From an uncultured Chlorobiaceae bacterium (lineage in GTDB: Bacteria; Bacteroidota; Chlorobiia; Chlorobiales; Chlorobiaceae), in assembly GCA_903994635.1 (NCBI GenBank), contig CAJEXQ010000019.1:1-37654 (forward strand): DNA of 37,654 nucleotides, given 5' to 3'. Position numbers and translations under genes: made by a program. Shown piece after piece: positions 9,592-18,478 of the stretch (position 1 is the first letter of the stretch; each line of letters opens with the position of its first letter). Below the pieces are notes generated by a model. It saw only the letters and a list, made by a program, of their open reading frames with translations. It was not told the DNA's origin and ran no database searches.

Positions 9592-10224
9592 ATGGATGTG
9601 AACGATTTCATTCCCTTCAGAGGCGAACTTACCAAGGCTTATCACGGCATTACCACCAATGCAACGCACACTTCAGAACAACCTGTTTTCGACGAACTGA
9701 AAGTGCGGCGCTACGACATACCGATTGCAGAGATCTCAGGATTCATTGTTAATAAAATTCATCAATGGATTGGCTGGACTCTCATCAGCGAAAAAACAGC
9801 AGTCGGTGGCATGAGTACCATCCGTGCAGAGGTAAGCTCGGTACTCCTCTTCGGTTTGAAAATCAAGGCTACCTTTGGGCTTCTTGAAGAAAAAGATATT
9901 AACGGTTCTCCAATTACGACGGTCAATGCAAAGGCCGAAACCCATATTGAATCGAGAGGTGACTTGGGTGAAAGCCGCAGAGTTATCAGAATGATGCTCG
10001 GCGCCATGGATTTCAACTTCAGGACAGAGCAGGTCAGTGGGGAAGACTATCAATATCGTTCACTGGATACCAACGGAGCTGCCGCAGCATCTCAGGAGAT
10101 GTTTAATGATGTAAAATTACAGCATCAAGCCAAACCTGAAAGCAGTCCGAAAGCCACAGCAATCGAATTCAAGAAAAGGCCCTCAGTGCAGACTATCCAG
10201 TTAAAACCTAACAATAAAAAGTGA
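9592..10224 (+). CDS. Unknown conserved-looking protein, C-terminus probably frameshifted
   Basis: The reading frame gives 210 residues. No signal peptide or membrane segment is visible. Residues ~45-150 alternate strands and helices (IGWTLISEKTAV, LLFGLKIKATFGLLEE, RVIRMMLGAMDFNF) in a way that could suit a small alpha/beta or START-like fold, but no family is recognised. The last ~45 residues are polar and low in complexity. Its stop (TGA at 10222) follows an A5 run. Another frame opens just before it and continues for ~50 codons to a TGA overlapping the adk ATG, so the natural protein probably ends at 10381. It lies 21 bases after rlmN, probably in the same transcript. Confidence 0.7.
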   Translation: MDVNDFIPFRGELTKAYHGITTNATHTSEQPVFDELKVRRYDIPIAEISGFIVNKIHQWIGWTLISEKTAVGGMSTIRAEVSSVLLFGLKIKATFGLLEEKDINGSPITTVNAKAETHIESRGDLGESRRVIRMMLGAMDFNFRTEQVSGEDYQYRSLDTNGAAAASQEMFNDVKLQHQAKPESSPKATAIEFKKRPSVQTIQLKPNNKK

Positions 10225-10381
10225 TGATACCATCCTTTCGGATCTCCAGCCCTCAGCTACCCCAGTGCAGAATGGGTCATTGGAAAGCGCCCGGACAACC
10301 GATACCGTCCCGGATGAAACAAAGCCTTCGAAGCCAAAAATCATAATCGTGACCACAAAAAAACCTATAAAAACAGTTTGA
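10205..10381 (+). other. Out-of-frame C-terminal extension of the 9592 gene
   Basis: After an in-frame TAA at 10202, this frame is open to TGA at 10379-10381. From the A-run onward it reads as a Ser/Thr/Pro/Lys-rich tail with pieces such as SDDTILSDLQPSATPV and [14 protein letters not shown]. Its stop overlaps the adk start as TGATG, a typical coupled arrangement that would be a coincidence in non-coding DNA. Joining it to the upstream gene needs a net +1 shift within about 10205-10222, most simply one extra A in the run at 10216-10220 (AATAAAAAG). It could be a true mutation, a sequence error, or programmed slippage at AAA-A before UGA. Confidence 0.6.
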
Positions 10382-11037
10382 TGAGAATTATTCTACTGGG
10401 AGCACCGGGGGCTGGAAAAGGCACACAGTCAAACTATATCTCAAAAACTCTTTGCATACCGCAGATATCGACTGGCGACATGCTTCGCTCTGCGGTCAGT
10501 GCAGGAACAACTTTGGGAATTGCTGCAAAAAAAGTGATGGATTCAGGCCAGCTTGTCTCCGATGATATCATTATCGGTTTGGTCAAGGAACGTCTGACTG
10601 ATGATGATTGTATTAATGGATGCCTGTTCGACGGTTTTCCACGCACCCTTGCCCAGGCCGAGGCTTTGGGAAAAGATGGAGTCCGCATTGACCATGTTGT
10701 TGAAATCAGTGTTGAGGATGAGGATATTATCCTGCGGATGAGCGGACGACGTATCCATCCTGCCTCAGGAAGAACCTACCATGTACGATTTAATCCCCCA
10801 CAAACAGAGGGAATTGATGATGAAAGCGGAGAGGCCCTTGTTCAACGGGAGGACGACAATGAAGTAACCGTAAAAAAACGCCTTGAAATCTATCACGCAC
10901 AAACCGCTCCTCTGATCGAATACTATGCAGCCTTGTCACAGAATGGAGGCATTAACGCGCCGCGTTTTCACAAAATCGAGGGAACAGGAAAGGTTGAGGA
11001 GATCCGCGACAGGATTCTTCAGTCCCTTGTCTCCTGA
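10381..11037 (+). CDS. adk: Adenylate kinase
   Basis: The product is 218 residues from the ATG at 10381; a TTG at 10378 would add one Met but is less likely. Adk interconverts ATP + AMP and 2 ADP. The P-loop is [10 protein letters not shown] at residues 7-16, the AMP site includes STGDMLR, the core has DGFPRT, and the long LID spans about residues 120-160 ([13 protein letters not shown] to ALVQREDD). The LID has none of the four cysteines of zinc-binding adenylate kinases. The start overlaps the TGA of the preceding extended frame. A strong hairpin terminator lies 28 bases after the stop. Confidence 0.95.
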   Translation: MRIILLGAPGAGKGTQSNYISKTLCIPQISTGDMLRSAVSAGTTLGIAAKKVMDSGQLVSDDIIIGLVKERLTDDDCINGCLFDGFPRTLAQAEALGKDGVRIDHVVEISVEDEDIILRMSGRRIHPASGRTYHVRFNPPQTEGIDDESGEALVQREDDNEVTVKKRLEIYHAQTAPLIEYYAALSQNGGINAPRFHKIEGTGKVEEIRDRILQSLVS

Positions 11038-11064
11038 GTAACCGAAATAACTCAATTTCACTAA

Positions 11065-11096
11065 AAAAAAGTCAGTGCCCCGGTACTGACTTTTTT
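11065..11096 (+). terminator. Rho-independent terminator after adk
   Basis: AAAAAAGTCAGT (11065-11076) pairs perfectly with ACTGACTTTTTT (11085-11096) across an 8-base GC-rich loop that can close further. The T6 run follows the stem. It separates adk from priA, whose ATG is only 11 bases downstream, so the priA promoter must lie in or before this hairpin, or priA relies on read-through. Confidence 0.9.
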
Positions 11097-11107
11097 CATT
11101 TACAATC

Positions 11108-13540
11108 ATGTATGCACTGACCGTTTCAGAAAAATTTTTCAGGGGAGAACCGTTTATCGTTCTGGTACCCGACACTCTTGAACACGAAATCCAGGCAGGA
11201 TGCATGGTGCTTCTTTCGGCTAAAAAAGGGAATGGGACAATTTCAATTGCCTACATTCTAAGCCTCAAGGCGGAATATGACGAAGATACGTCAAATATAG
11301 TAATATCAGACATCCTCTATGGTGGATGTCCCGTCCTTGGCCACTCACTCATGCAACTGACAGAATGGATGGCCGACTATTATCTTGCAAGGAGAATCGA
11401 CACCATCACCACAGCCCTACCGTCAGCAGTACGGACAACTGTTCATGATGTCGTTGAAATGACAGGTTTTGAACTCAAAGCTGAAAGCCCCAAAATTATC
11501 AGCACTGCTCTCCGACGCTCAATCATGAAAATGATGATGACCGAAAAACGCCTCACCATTCCACAACTTCAACGTCGGCTCGGCAAAAAACAGCTTTACC
11601 GCACCCTTTCAGAACTTGAGCGAGGGGGGCATCTTGTGCTAAGCAAAAAATTTTCTTCAACAACACCAAAACTAAAAACTACTTACCGCATCTGCCACTC
11701 CTTACCGGAAGAGGCGGAAGAGAGCCTCAAAAGCTCTCCAAAACAGCTTGATGCCTTGAGGATACTGACATCACTCTACCCCGAAAGCGTTTTGCCAGAA
11801 ACTATCGCCATATCAAAAGTCTCCCTCAATGCCCTCGTTGCAAAAGGGTATGCTGAAAAGGTTCAAACCGATATAACAACCAGCTTCTCAACAGGCTTTG
11901 CTGAAACCCCGCAATCGCCCAAAAATCCGACAGCATCACAACAGAGAGCTCTTGAGCAGCTCCGTTGTGCATTTGAAAAACAAGAGTATCGCACCTTCCT
12001 GCTGCACGGTGTCACAGGAAGCGGCAAAACCCTTATCTACATTGAATTCCTGAAAACCATCCTTGCAGCCGGAAAAACAGCCATTATTCTTGTGCCTGAA
12101 ATAGCGCTGACCCCGCAAACAGCAGGCCGGTTCCGGGAACACTTTCATGACGACATCACTATCCTGCACAGCGCAATGGGCAACCAGGAGAAATATGATG
12201 CCTGGCACAGCCTCAGACTTGGAAAAACCAAAATTGCCCTTGGAGCCCGATCAACCATTTTTGCTCCTCTCGAAAACCTTGGCGCAATCATTGTGGACGA
12301 GGAACACGACGGCGCTTACAAGCAAGATCGCAACCCCCGCTATAATGGCAGGGATACCGCCATCATGAGAGCGGTGCTCAGCAAAGCGATCTGCGTGCTC
12401 GGAACAGCAACCCCTTCATTCGAATCATACCATAACGCCAGGAGCGGCAAGTACACCCTTATCAACCTCCCGGAACGTGTCGATGGGGCTACCATGCCCG
12501 TCATCAATCTGGTCTTGATGAAAGATAGTCCAAAAGCCTCGCCATCAATCTCTGAGCTGCTCTACGGCCAGATAGCGCTCCGGCTCGAGAAAGACGAGCA
12601 GGTCATTCTATTGCAAAACAGACGAGGATTTGCAGGAAGCATCTTCTGCCTTGCATGTGGGCACATCCCTCTCTGCAAGTTCTGCAACATCCCGCTCGTC
12701 TACCATGCCACCAAAAAGCAGCTCTGCTGCCACTACTGCGGCTTTACGGAACGCTACACGGCTTCATGCAAACAGTGTACATCTACCGAACTTTTTTTTA
12801 AGAGCAGTGGCACCGAGCGCATCGAAGAGGAGCTACAAACTCTTTTCCCCGACGAAAAAATTCTGCGGATGGATGTTGATACCACAACGACCAAAGGCTC
12901 CCACGGTCGAATTCTCAAAGAGTTTCACGAGCGCAAAGCACGCATTCTGCTCGGCACGCAAATGGTAGCCAAAGGGCTCGATTTTCCAGCAGTCACCCTT
13001 GTTGGAGTGCTCATGGCTGATATCGGGCTCAATATCCCTGACTTCAGGGCTTCTGAGCGGGTCTTTTCCCTGCTCACACAGGTGGCCGGACGCGCCGGAC
13101 GCGCATCAAAACCTGGCGAAGTTTACCTGCAAGTGTATAACAGGGAGAGCGATGTCTTCGCTGCCATTCTTGAGGGTAGTTATGAAAAATTTTTTCTCAA
13201 GGAAAGCGCCATAAGAAAGGAGCTGCTCTATCCTCCAGCATCACGGCTTATAAAATTTGAATGCACCTCGGAGGAAGAAAAACAGGCGGAAGCTGCGGCG
13301 CTCTATTGCAAGAATACCCTGGCAAGGCACCTTCCTGCGGAGAGAGGAGGCATCCTCGGCCCGGCACCAGCGGGAATTGCCAAAATAAGAGACCGTTACC
13401 GCTACCATGTGATTGTCAAACTTGTCAGTGGCAAGCTTTCACCACTTTTCATCAAACAGATGAACGACGACATCACCGCCCGTTTCCGTTCATCAAAGCT
13501 TATTTTCACCGTTGATGTTGACCCTCAAAATCTCATGTAG
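11108..13540 (+). CDS. priA: Primosomal replication-restart helicase
   Basis: The product is 810 residues. PriA reloads the replisome at repaired forks. The N-terminal ~290 residues are the weakly conserved 3'-DNA-binding and winged-helix part. The DEAD/DEAH-like helicase follows: Walker A HGVTGSGKT near residue 300, VPEIALTPQT, Walker B DEEHD near 396, and LGTATPS. The zinc module has eight cysteines between about residues 515 and 560 (CLACGHIPLCKFC, then CCHYCG and CKQC). Motif V/VI is LLGTQMVAKGLDFP and QVAGRAGRA. The C-terminal domain is intact. The frame is clean over 2.4 kb, which matters when judging the frame breaks elsewhere in the window. Confidence 0.95.
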   Translation: MYALTVSEKFFRGEPFIVLVPDTLEHEIQAGCMVLLSAKKGNGTISIAYILSLKAEYDEDTSNIVISDILYGGCPVLGHSLMQLTEWMADYYLARRIDTITTALPSAVRTTVHDVVEMTGFELKAESPKIISTALRRSIMKMMMTEKRLTIPQLQRRLGKKQLYRTLSELERGGHLVLSKKFSSTTPKLKTTYRICHSLPEEAEESLKSSPKQLDALRILTSLYPESVLPETIAISKVSLNALVAKGYAEKVQTDITTSFSTGFAETPQSPKNPTASQQRALEQLRCAFEKQEYRTFLLHGVTGSGKTLIYIEFLKTILAAGKTAIILVPEIALTPQTAGRFREHFHDDITILHSAMGNQEKYDAWHSLRLGKTKIALGARSTIFAPLENLGAIIVDEEHDGAYKQDRNPRYNGRDTAIMRAVLSKAICVLGTATPSFESYHNARSGKYTLINLPERVDGATMPVINLVLMKDSPKASPSISELLYGQIALRLEKDEQVILLQNRRGFAGSIFCLACGHIPLCKFCNIPLVYHATKKQLCCHYCGFTERYTASCKQCTSTELFFKSSGTERIEEELQTLFPDEKILRMDVDTTTTKGSHGRILKEFHERKARILLGTQMVAKGLDFPAVTLVGVLMADIGLNIPDFRASERVFSLLTQVAGRAGRASKPGEVYLQVYNRESDVFAAILEGSYEKFFLKESAIRKELLYPPASRLIKFECTSEEEKQAEAAALYCKNTLARHLPAERGGILGPAPAGIAKIRDRYRYHVIVKLVSGKLSPLFIKQMNDDITARFRSSKLIFTVDVDPQNLM

Positions 13541-13570
13541 CATGAAATGCTTCTGAAAAATCAGTTCGTT

Positions 13571-14644
13571 TCAGGCCAAAAGATGGATACGGGAGAATAC
13601 ATAATCGAGAGAATCCTCGTTCAGAATAACCCTTGAAAAGCCGGTTGTGCCAAGTTCGACAGGCTGGTTATCACGGTCGCTGATGAATTTTCTGCTCTGC
13701 TTGCCATTGTACCAGTAAACAAGCCTGATTTTGTTCCCTTCAATTTCAAGCGCTGTAATACCCCGCTTTCCAATGGTACATCCTGAATTGAAGATGCTTG
13801 GAATCGTGATATTATTGTAGCGGCCACTGCGCAGACCTATTTTCTTGCCTCGCTTGTAACAGGCATCAAGCTGTGTTTTCAAAGCTGCAATTTTTTGCTT
13901 GATCAGTGTTCGTTTGTCTCCATCCGCTGACGGATAGGCCCGGCAGAGTTCCTCAATTCTGTAGTTCAAAAAATCCACCTTTGAGAGGGATTCAAAGAGG
14001 GAGCGATGAGTATGACCGATGATGGAAACAATTTTTGATTGATTCGAGAACTCATAAATCGATTTCTCTATGGCAAATCTTCGGGGGCTATTATAGGATT
14101 TGGAAAAATTTCTGATCCCCGCAGGTTTTGCAATGTAGCGGATAAACAAAATCACAGCACGACTCACCATCGGATAAGTTTCCCACAACAGTACCGATGC
14201 CTGATGACCATGAAAGAGCAGCAATGTTTCATCGCCATAATAAAATTTCAGCGATTCGACCATTGATGAAGCAAGCCGGTACCCCTTCTCATCAAGCAAC
14301 GCAGCATCATGGTTTCCATAGGTTTTCCAGAAAAAACCATTCTGCTTAAACTTTAAAAACAGATTATACATATCACCCCACGCCGACTCAATACTGTCGA
14401 GAGGAAACTTGAAGAGTTCCTCCACATCACCATTAAGAACAAGACTATATTTTTCGCGCAAATAATAGCTCTCGAGCATAGATTTGACAAGTGCCGCATT
14501 ACGCTTGAATTCATCCCGCCTGCCGCCATTGCCAATATGAAGATCGCTGAGAATCAGAACTTTTGAGGCAGAATCAAGATACACTGGTTTTGCCGTTTCA
14601 AGCAGGTGTTCAAGATGGGGGTGTTTTTTTGTATGAAGATTCAT
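13571..14644 (-). CDS. Calcineurin-like metallophosphoesterase
   Basis: From the ATG at 14644 the product is 357 residues; an upstream GTG at 14695 would add 17 but overlaps the divergent gene region and is less convincing. The five metal-binding blocks are present in order: ILSDLHIGNGGRRDEF, LNGDVEEL, TYGNHDA, LLFHGH and IIGHTHRS. The family hydrolyses phosphoesters with a dimetal centre, but this sequence does not identify the substrate. Between the fourth and fifth blocks is a hydrophobic segment (SRAVILFIRYIAKPAG) that could touch the membrane, as in LpxH-like enzymes. The gene converges on priA with 30 bases between stops and no obvious terminator. Confidence 0.85.
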   Translation of the reverse strand: MNLHTKKHPHLEHLLETAKPVYLDSASKVLILSDLHIGNGGRRDEFKRNAALVKSMLESYYLREKYSLVLNGDVEELFKFPLDSIESAWGDMYNLFLKFKQNGFFWKTYGNHDAALLDEKGYRLASSMVESLKFYYGDETLLLFHGHQASVLLWETYPMVSRAVILFIRYIAKPAGIRNFSKSYNSPRRFAIEKSIYEFSNQSKIVSIIGHTHRSLFESLSKVDFLNYRIEELCRAYPSADGDKRTLIKQKIAALKTQLDACYKRGKKIGLRSGRYNNITIPSIFNSGCTIGKRGITALEIEGNKIRLVYWYNGKQSRKFISDRDNQPVELGTTGFSRVILNEDSLDYVFSRIHLLA

Positions 14645-14853
14645 AATGTTGTTTCCACGCGCCTCGGACCAACCTCTGTACAGATTATTTGCCACTACCC
14701 AAAGGGCTAACCATTGGTGATATACTTAAAAAAAGGAACCCCCGCAAGGTTGAAGCCCTCAACTGCCCGATATTGATATCTTCATCCTTCAGATTACGAA
14801 AAAAATTTGCTTTCTTGTATTCGTTTTTTTTTCTTCACCCATCTCCCATACTC

Positions 14854-15546
14854 TTGATCTCTCCCGAGCGATTCCGCAAAATCCGTACCATGCTGCTCCA
14901 TCGCCAGCCTGACCTTACGGTTGTCATGGATAACGTCAACAAGGCCCACAACCTCTCTGCCATTATACGAAGCTGTGATGGTGTCGGAGTTGGAGAAATT
15001 CATGCCGTGTCGTACCGTAAATCCATTTATACCGAACAAAAAGCCGCTGCAGGAGCAAGCAAATGGGTAACCATGAACATGTATCCTGACATTGAAACAG
15101 TTTACCGGAAGTTGTCAGAAAAAGGAATGCAGATTCTCGTCGCAACCAACAGGGAGGGGTGCCGGGATTTCAGAAGTGTCGACTATACCATTCCAACCGC
15201 CCTCGTCGTAGGGGCCGAATGGGATGGCATATCGGAAGAGGCCATTAAAGGGGCAAACCATGCTATTATGGTGCCAATGCTCGGCATGGGAGAATCCCTG
15301 AACGTCTCTGTAGCCACTGCGGTCATTCTCTTTGAGGCACAACGCCAGAGAGGAGAAAAAGGAATATACAGCAAACCCCGTCTCGACCAGGAATGCTTTG
15401 AACGGATGCTCTTTGAGTTTGCCTATCCGCGTCTGAGCAAGGAACTCCGGGAAAAAGGAGCCCCCTATCCACCACTTGATGAACAGGGAGGCTTATTCGA
15501 CTATTCACCACTCAGGTCTCAGCTTATGCCTGCGCGATCATGTTAA
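14854..15546 (+). CDS. trmH: TrmH-type tRNA (guanosine-2'-O-) methyltransferase
   Basis: A SPOUT-fold methyltransferase that uses SAM to methylate the ribose of G18 in tRNA. The N-terminal signature HRQPDLTVVMDNVNKAHN and LSAIIRSCDGVG match TrmH. The knotted SAM site is ALVVGAEWDGIS and VPMLGMGESLNVSVA. The C-terminal tail is as in TrmH. No ATG sits at the expected place. A TTG at 14854 gives 230 residues with an N-terminus of the same length as E. coli TrmH, while the first ATG is at 14890. The frame stays open to a TTG at 14689, but the extra ~55 residues are hydrophobic and unlike the family, so I leave them out. Confidence 0.88.
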   Translation: MISPERFRKIRTMLLHRQPDLTVVMDNVNKAHNLSAIIRSCDGVGVGEIHAVSYRKSIYTEQKAAAGASKWVTMNMYPDIETVYRKLSEKGMQILVATNREGCRDFRSVDYTIPTALVVGAEWDGISEEAIKGANHAIMVPMLGMGESLNVSVATAVILFEAQRQRGEKGIYSKPRLDQECFERMLFEFAYPRLSKELREKGAPYPPLDEQGGLFDYSPLRSQLMPARSC

Positions 15547-15556
15547 AATATATAAT

Positions 15557-15635
15557 CCTGTCATTTCGAGCATCAGCGAGAAATCTTGATTAGGGTGCTA
15601 TAAGATTTCTCCTCACTTCGTTCGTCGAAATGACA
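15557..15635. repeat. Inverted-repeat intergenic element
   Basis: TGTCATTTCGA at 15559-15569 is the exact complement of 15625-15635, and GAGAAATCTT at 15578-15587 is the exact complement of 15602-15611, so the whole 79-base unit can fold into a long hairpin with a 14-base loop. A degenerate left half recurs at 30542-30568 (24 of 27 bases agree), so this is a dispersed repeat. It sits between the convergent trmH and ferredoxin genes, where it could also end transcription. It may be a small non-autonomous element; no target duplication was identified. Confidence 0.75.
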
Positions 15636-15679
15636 AGGTGACAGGCGCTTGGGACAAAAGGACAAGCACTTGACCATTC

Positions 15680-16663
15680 TCAGGCGATAACCAAAATCGG
15701 CAATTTTTTAGCCTGATTAATCCACTCTTTTATTTGATCAACTGATGGCACCAGTGAGACCAATTTTTTTTGTTTGTTGATCACCTGCATCTTGGCATAG
15801 AGGTTTGAAGGATTTCGTTGAGTGAAGTCAAAAACTGTGCCAACACCTGCGGCTTCAAGCAGTTCAACTGTGGAAGCGCTTATCCCCCTGATCCTTCCGA
15901 AATCGACACGGTTGACCAGCTTGAGGATAGCATCCTCACCGATACCAGCAGCAACAGCAAGCTCCTTGCGTCCACTCTTTTCACGCCCTTTTTCAAGCAG
16001 TTGTTCAAGGCTATTCACCCCGGCGGAAACAAGCTTCAGGGTATGCGCTTCATCAATCCCTTCAAGAGTGACCGCAGTAACCGTTGGCGCAGTACTCTCT
16101 TTTACTGCAACAGGAAGCGGCACAACAACCGGAGCACTCACTTTCAGCACTACAGGCTCAAGCTTAACTGGCTCCGGCCGGGAGAGCACTACGGATTGCG
16201 AAGCTGGTGCGGCAACCACCAACATCTCCTCGGCCTCATCTGTTGAGCGAACCTCTCCCCTGACAATTCTCCCGGCAAGATTGGAAATGCCGGGAAGAAT
16301 TCTCGACGCAGTATCACTTGCCATTGTTGCAACGAAAGGAAAAAGGGCAACTGGATTGCTGAACAGCAGCTGGCGAATTTCTTCAGGGCGTGAAAGAACA
16401 TTGAGAGCTCCATCATGTTCGATGGTCGCCTGACACGCAAGACGTCCGCCACTCTGGATCTGTCGTTCAGATAAAAAAGCTTTTTCAATGTCGGAAAGCG
16501 GAGAAAGGCAATCACTCCCTTCCCGAACGGTTACATAGCAAGTCTGGCAGATGCCACGGCCTCCGCAAAGGTGCCCGACATGACTGTGGTTTAATTGGGC
16601 AGCCTTGCCGATTGTCTGACCGGTCAACGCACTGCAGGGGACATCATTAATGACAATATTCAT
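15680..16663 (-). CDS. Chlorosome-type [2Fe-2S] ferredoxin fused to a DUF4332-like helical domain
   Basis: The product is 327 residues. Residues 1-95 form a plant/adrenodoxin-type ferredoxin with ligands Cys33, Cys39, Cys42 (CGGRGICQTC) and Cys77 (RLACQ). The wording around it (NHSHVGHLCGG, CLSPLSDIEKAFLS, VLSRPEEIRQLL) closely recalls the N-termini of the chlorosome envelope proteins CsmI, CsmJ and CsmX of green sulfur bacteria, thought to carry electrons that regulate energy transfer. Residues ~95-140 resemble the Csm follow-on segment. A Pro/Val-rich linker (~165-205) leads to a C-terminal helix-hairpin-helix-like domain (about 210-325; GIDEAHTLKLVSAGV and RIRGISASTVELLEAAGV) of DUF4332 type. 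The Csm assignment is from remembered family resemblance. It lies alone between convergent trmH and the ybeY-hflX pair. Confidence 0.72.
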   Translation of the reverse strand: MNIVINDVPCSALTGQTIGKAAQLNHSHVGHLCGGRGICQTCYVTVREGSDCLSPLSDIEKAFLSERQIQSGGRLACQATIEHDGALNVLSRPEEIRQLLFSNPVALFPFVATMASDTASRILPGISNLAGRIVRGEVRSTDEAEEMLVVAAPASQSVVLSRPEPVKLEPVVLKVSAPVVVPLPVAVKESTAPTVTAVTLEGIDEAHTLKLVSAGVNSLEQLLEKGREKSGRKELAVAAGIGEDAILKLVNRVDFGRIRGISASTVELLEAAGVGTVFDFTQRNPSNLYAKMQVINKQKKLVSLVPSVDQIKEWINQAKKLPILVIA

Positions 16664-16724
16664 AAAAAAACAATTTATTTAACCAAGAATTTATATAAAG
16701 TTTAAAGCCTTAATAAGTTTAGTT

Positions 16725-17189
16725 TTACGGGTTCTGATCTTCAGTTTTCTCGCACGTCAACTGTTCGTACGCTGATGTTTCTGCGCTGATAAGGCCAAGA
16801 TAGAATGCCTCTTTTTCCTGCATCAGCGTTCGCTCCTCCGGTGTCTGATCATCAATACCAATAAGATGAAGCGCGGAATGAAAGGTGACACGCAGAAGCT
16901 CCTGCTGAAAATCAACACCAAACTTCAACGCATTTTCCCTGACCATATCAAGCGAGATGTAGAATTCACCATCGACCTCACTCCCCCTGTTGTAACGAAA
17001 CGTAATGGTATCGGTAGGATAGTCATGCCCAAGAAACTCACGGTTTATGCGCTGTATCATCTTGTTGCCACAATAAACACAGACAACAGATTCAACCCTG
17101 TAACCCTCCTGTTCAAAAACAAACAAAACTGCCTTTTCGAGCAACTGCTCAGGGATCGCCTTTTTTGTCGAATTGTAAATTTCCAGCAT
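16725..17189 (-). CDS. ybeY: YbeY endoribonuclease
   Basis: The product is 154 residues. YbeY is a single-metal RNase needed for 16S rRNA 3'-end maturation and ribosome quality control. The fold signature is seen in INREFLGHDYPTDTITF and in the metal-binding helix FHSALHLIGIDD. Two histidines of the HxxxHxxxxxH motif are present, while the third ligand position is Asp, a substitution that I recall in Bacteroidetes/Chlorobi homologues. Its ATG overlaps the hflX stop by one base (TGATG), so translation is probably coupled. The C-terminal ~20 residues after LGLIS are a variable tail. Confidence 0.9.
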   Translation of the reverse strand: MLEIYNSTKKAIPEQLLEKAVLFVFEQEGYRVESVVCVYCGNKMIQRINREFLGHDYPTDTITFRYNRGSEVDGEFYISLDMVRENALKFGVDFQQELLRVTFHSALHLIGIDDQTPEERTLMQEKEAFYLGLISAETSAYEQLTCEKTEDQNP

Positions 17190-18478
17190 CAGGATGGTGT
17201 GTGTTGTGAAGCGTTGACAAGAGCATCAATATGTTTGAGTTCGGTGTTACGAACCCTGAAGGTCAGCTCAACCTCTTCATCAACATGGCGCTTGTCGATA
17301 ACTTCTGTATGTTCGTACAGGTACGTTATCAGTTTATAGTTTGAGACATGTACACTGATATGGCGTTCCGTGTATTCGCGGTCAATCTGTTGAGCAATCA
17401 TCTCTTTGAGGAGCGAAATATTGACTCCCCGAATTGCAGAAATAAACACGGCATCCGGATATTTCTCACTGATGTCGCGGAGGATCGACGGATCTTCGAG
17501 AGCATCAATCTTGTTGAACACCTCAATGATATTGTCGTGCTCAACACCAATCTCCTTGAGAGTGTCGCGCACCACACTCATCTGCTCCTCAAAACCTGGA
17601 TGGCTGATATCGATCACATGAAGCAGAAAATCGGCCTGAAGCACCTCATCAAGAGTCGACTTAAAACTCTCGACAAGCGTGTGAGGCAGTTTTCGGATAA
17701 AACCAACCGTATCCGAAAGCAGAACAAGCTTGTTGATATTGAGTTCAAGACGTCGAGTCTTGGTGTCGATCGTGGCAAAGAGCCTGTTTTCAGCAAAGGC
17801 CTCAGCCTCGGGGCAGAGTACATTCATCAGGGTTGACTTGCCTGCATTGGTGTAGCCAACCAAAGAGACACGCTGCACGCTCTGGCGACCGCGGGTCTGG
17901 GTATCGTGCTGCAGGGCAACCTCCTTCAGCTTTTTTTTCAGCAGTGAGATGCGGTTGCGAACCAGACGGCGGTCAGTTTCAATCTGGGTTTCACCAGGCC
18001 CCTTGTTTCCAATACCTCCCTTCTGTTTCGAGAGATGAGTCCACTTACCTGAGAGACGGGGAAGCATATACTCAAGCTGCGCAAGCTCAACCTGCATTTT
18101 TGCCTGGGCCGATTGAGCCCTTATGGCAAAAATTTGCAGGATGAGGCCGGTACGGTCAATAACCTTGCACTCCAGCGACTGTTCGAGGTTTCTGGCCTGC
18201 GCGGGAGAAAGATCATCATCGAAAATCACAAGGTCAATCTCCTTCTCCTTGACAATAATAACAAGCTCTTCAACCTTGCCTTTTCCGATACAATAGGCAG
18301 GATCACGGAGTTTTTTATCCTGTATGAACGAGTCGACTACATCAGCTCCGGCCGTATCGGCCAGAAAAGCAAGCTCATCAAGATACTCCTCAACAAGTGA
18401 TCGAGGTGTTTCGGGGGGGGAACAGAGGCCAACAAGAAAAGCCTTTTCCCGTTTGTTTTCAGGGGTAACAGTCTTCAA
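17189..18478 (-). CDS. hflX: Ribosome-associated GTPase HflX
   Basis: The product is 429 residues. HflX binds the 50S E-site region and splits stalled or hibernating ribosomes. The N-terminal HflX domain contains CIGKGKVEEL and IFDDDLSPAQARNLE. The GTPase domain has G1 GYTNAGKST, G3 DTVGFIRKLPH and G4 NKID. The central SGKWTHLSKQKGGIGNKGPGE segment is typical of the family. The apparent start is a TTG at 18478 with no strong ribosome site; no in-frame ATG fits the conserved N-terminus. It is followed directly by ybeY, a pairing of two ribosome-quality factors that makes functional sense. Confidence 0.94.
   Translation of the reverse strand: MKTVTPENKREKAFLVGLCSPPETPRSLVEEYLDELAFLADTAGADVVDSFIQDKKLRDPAYCIGKGKVEELVIIVKEKEIDLVIFDDDLSPAQARNLEQSLECKVIDRTGLILQIFAIRAQSAQAKMQVELAQLEYMLPRLSGKWTHLSKQKGGIGNKGPGETQIETDRRLVRNRISLLKKKLKEVALQHDTQTRGRQSVQRVSLVGYTNAGKSTLMNVLCPEAEAFAENRLFATIDTKTRRLELNINKLVLLSDTVGFIRKLPHTLVESFKSTLDEVLQADFLLHVIDISHPGFEEQMSVVRDTLKEIGVEHDNIIEVFNKIDALEDPSILRDISEKYPDAVFISAIRGVNISLLKEMIAQQIDREYTERHISVHVSNYKLITYLYEHTEVIDKRHVDEEVELTFRVRNTELKHIDALVNASQHTPS

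Noticed and set aside
14689..14853. N-terminal extension of TrmH from a TTG at 14689
   Set aside because: The extra residues are hydrophobic and unlike the family. The TTG at 14854 gives the normal TrmH length.
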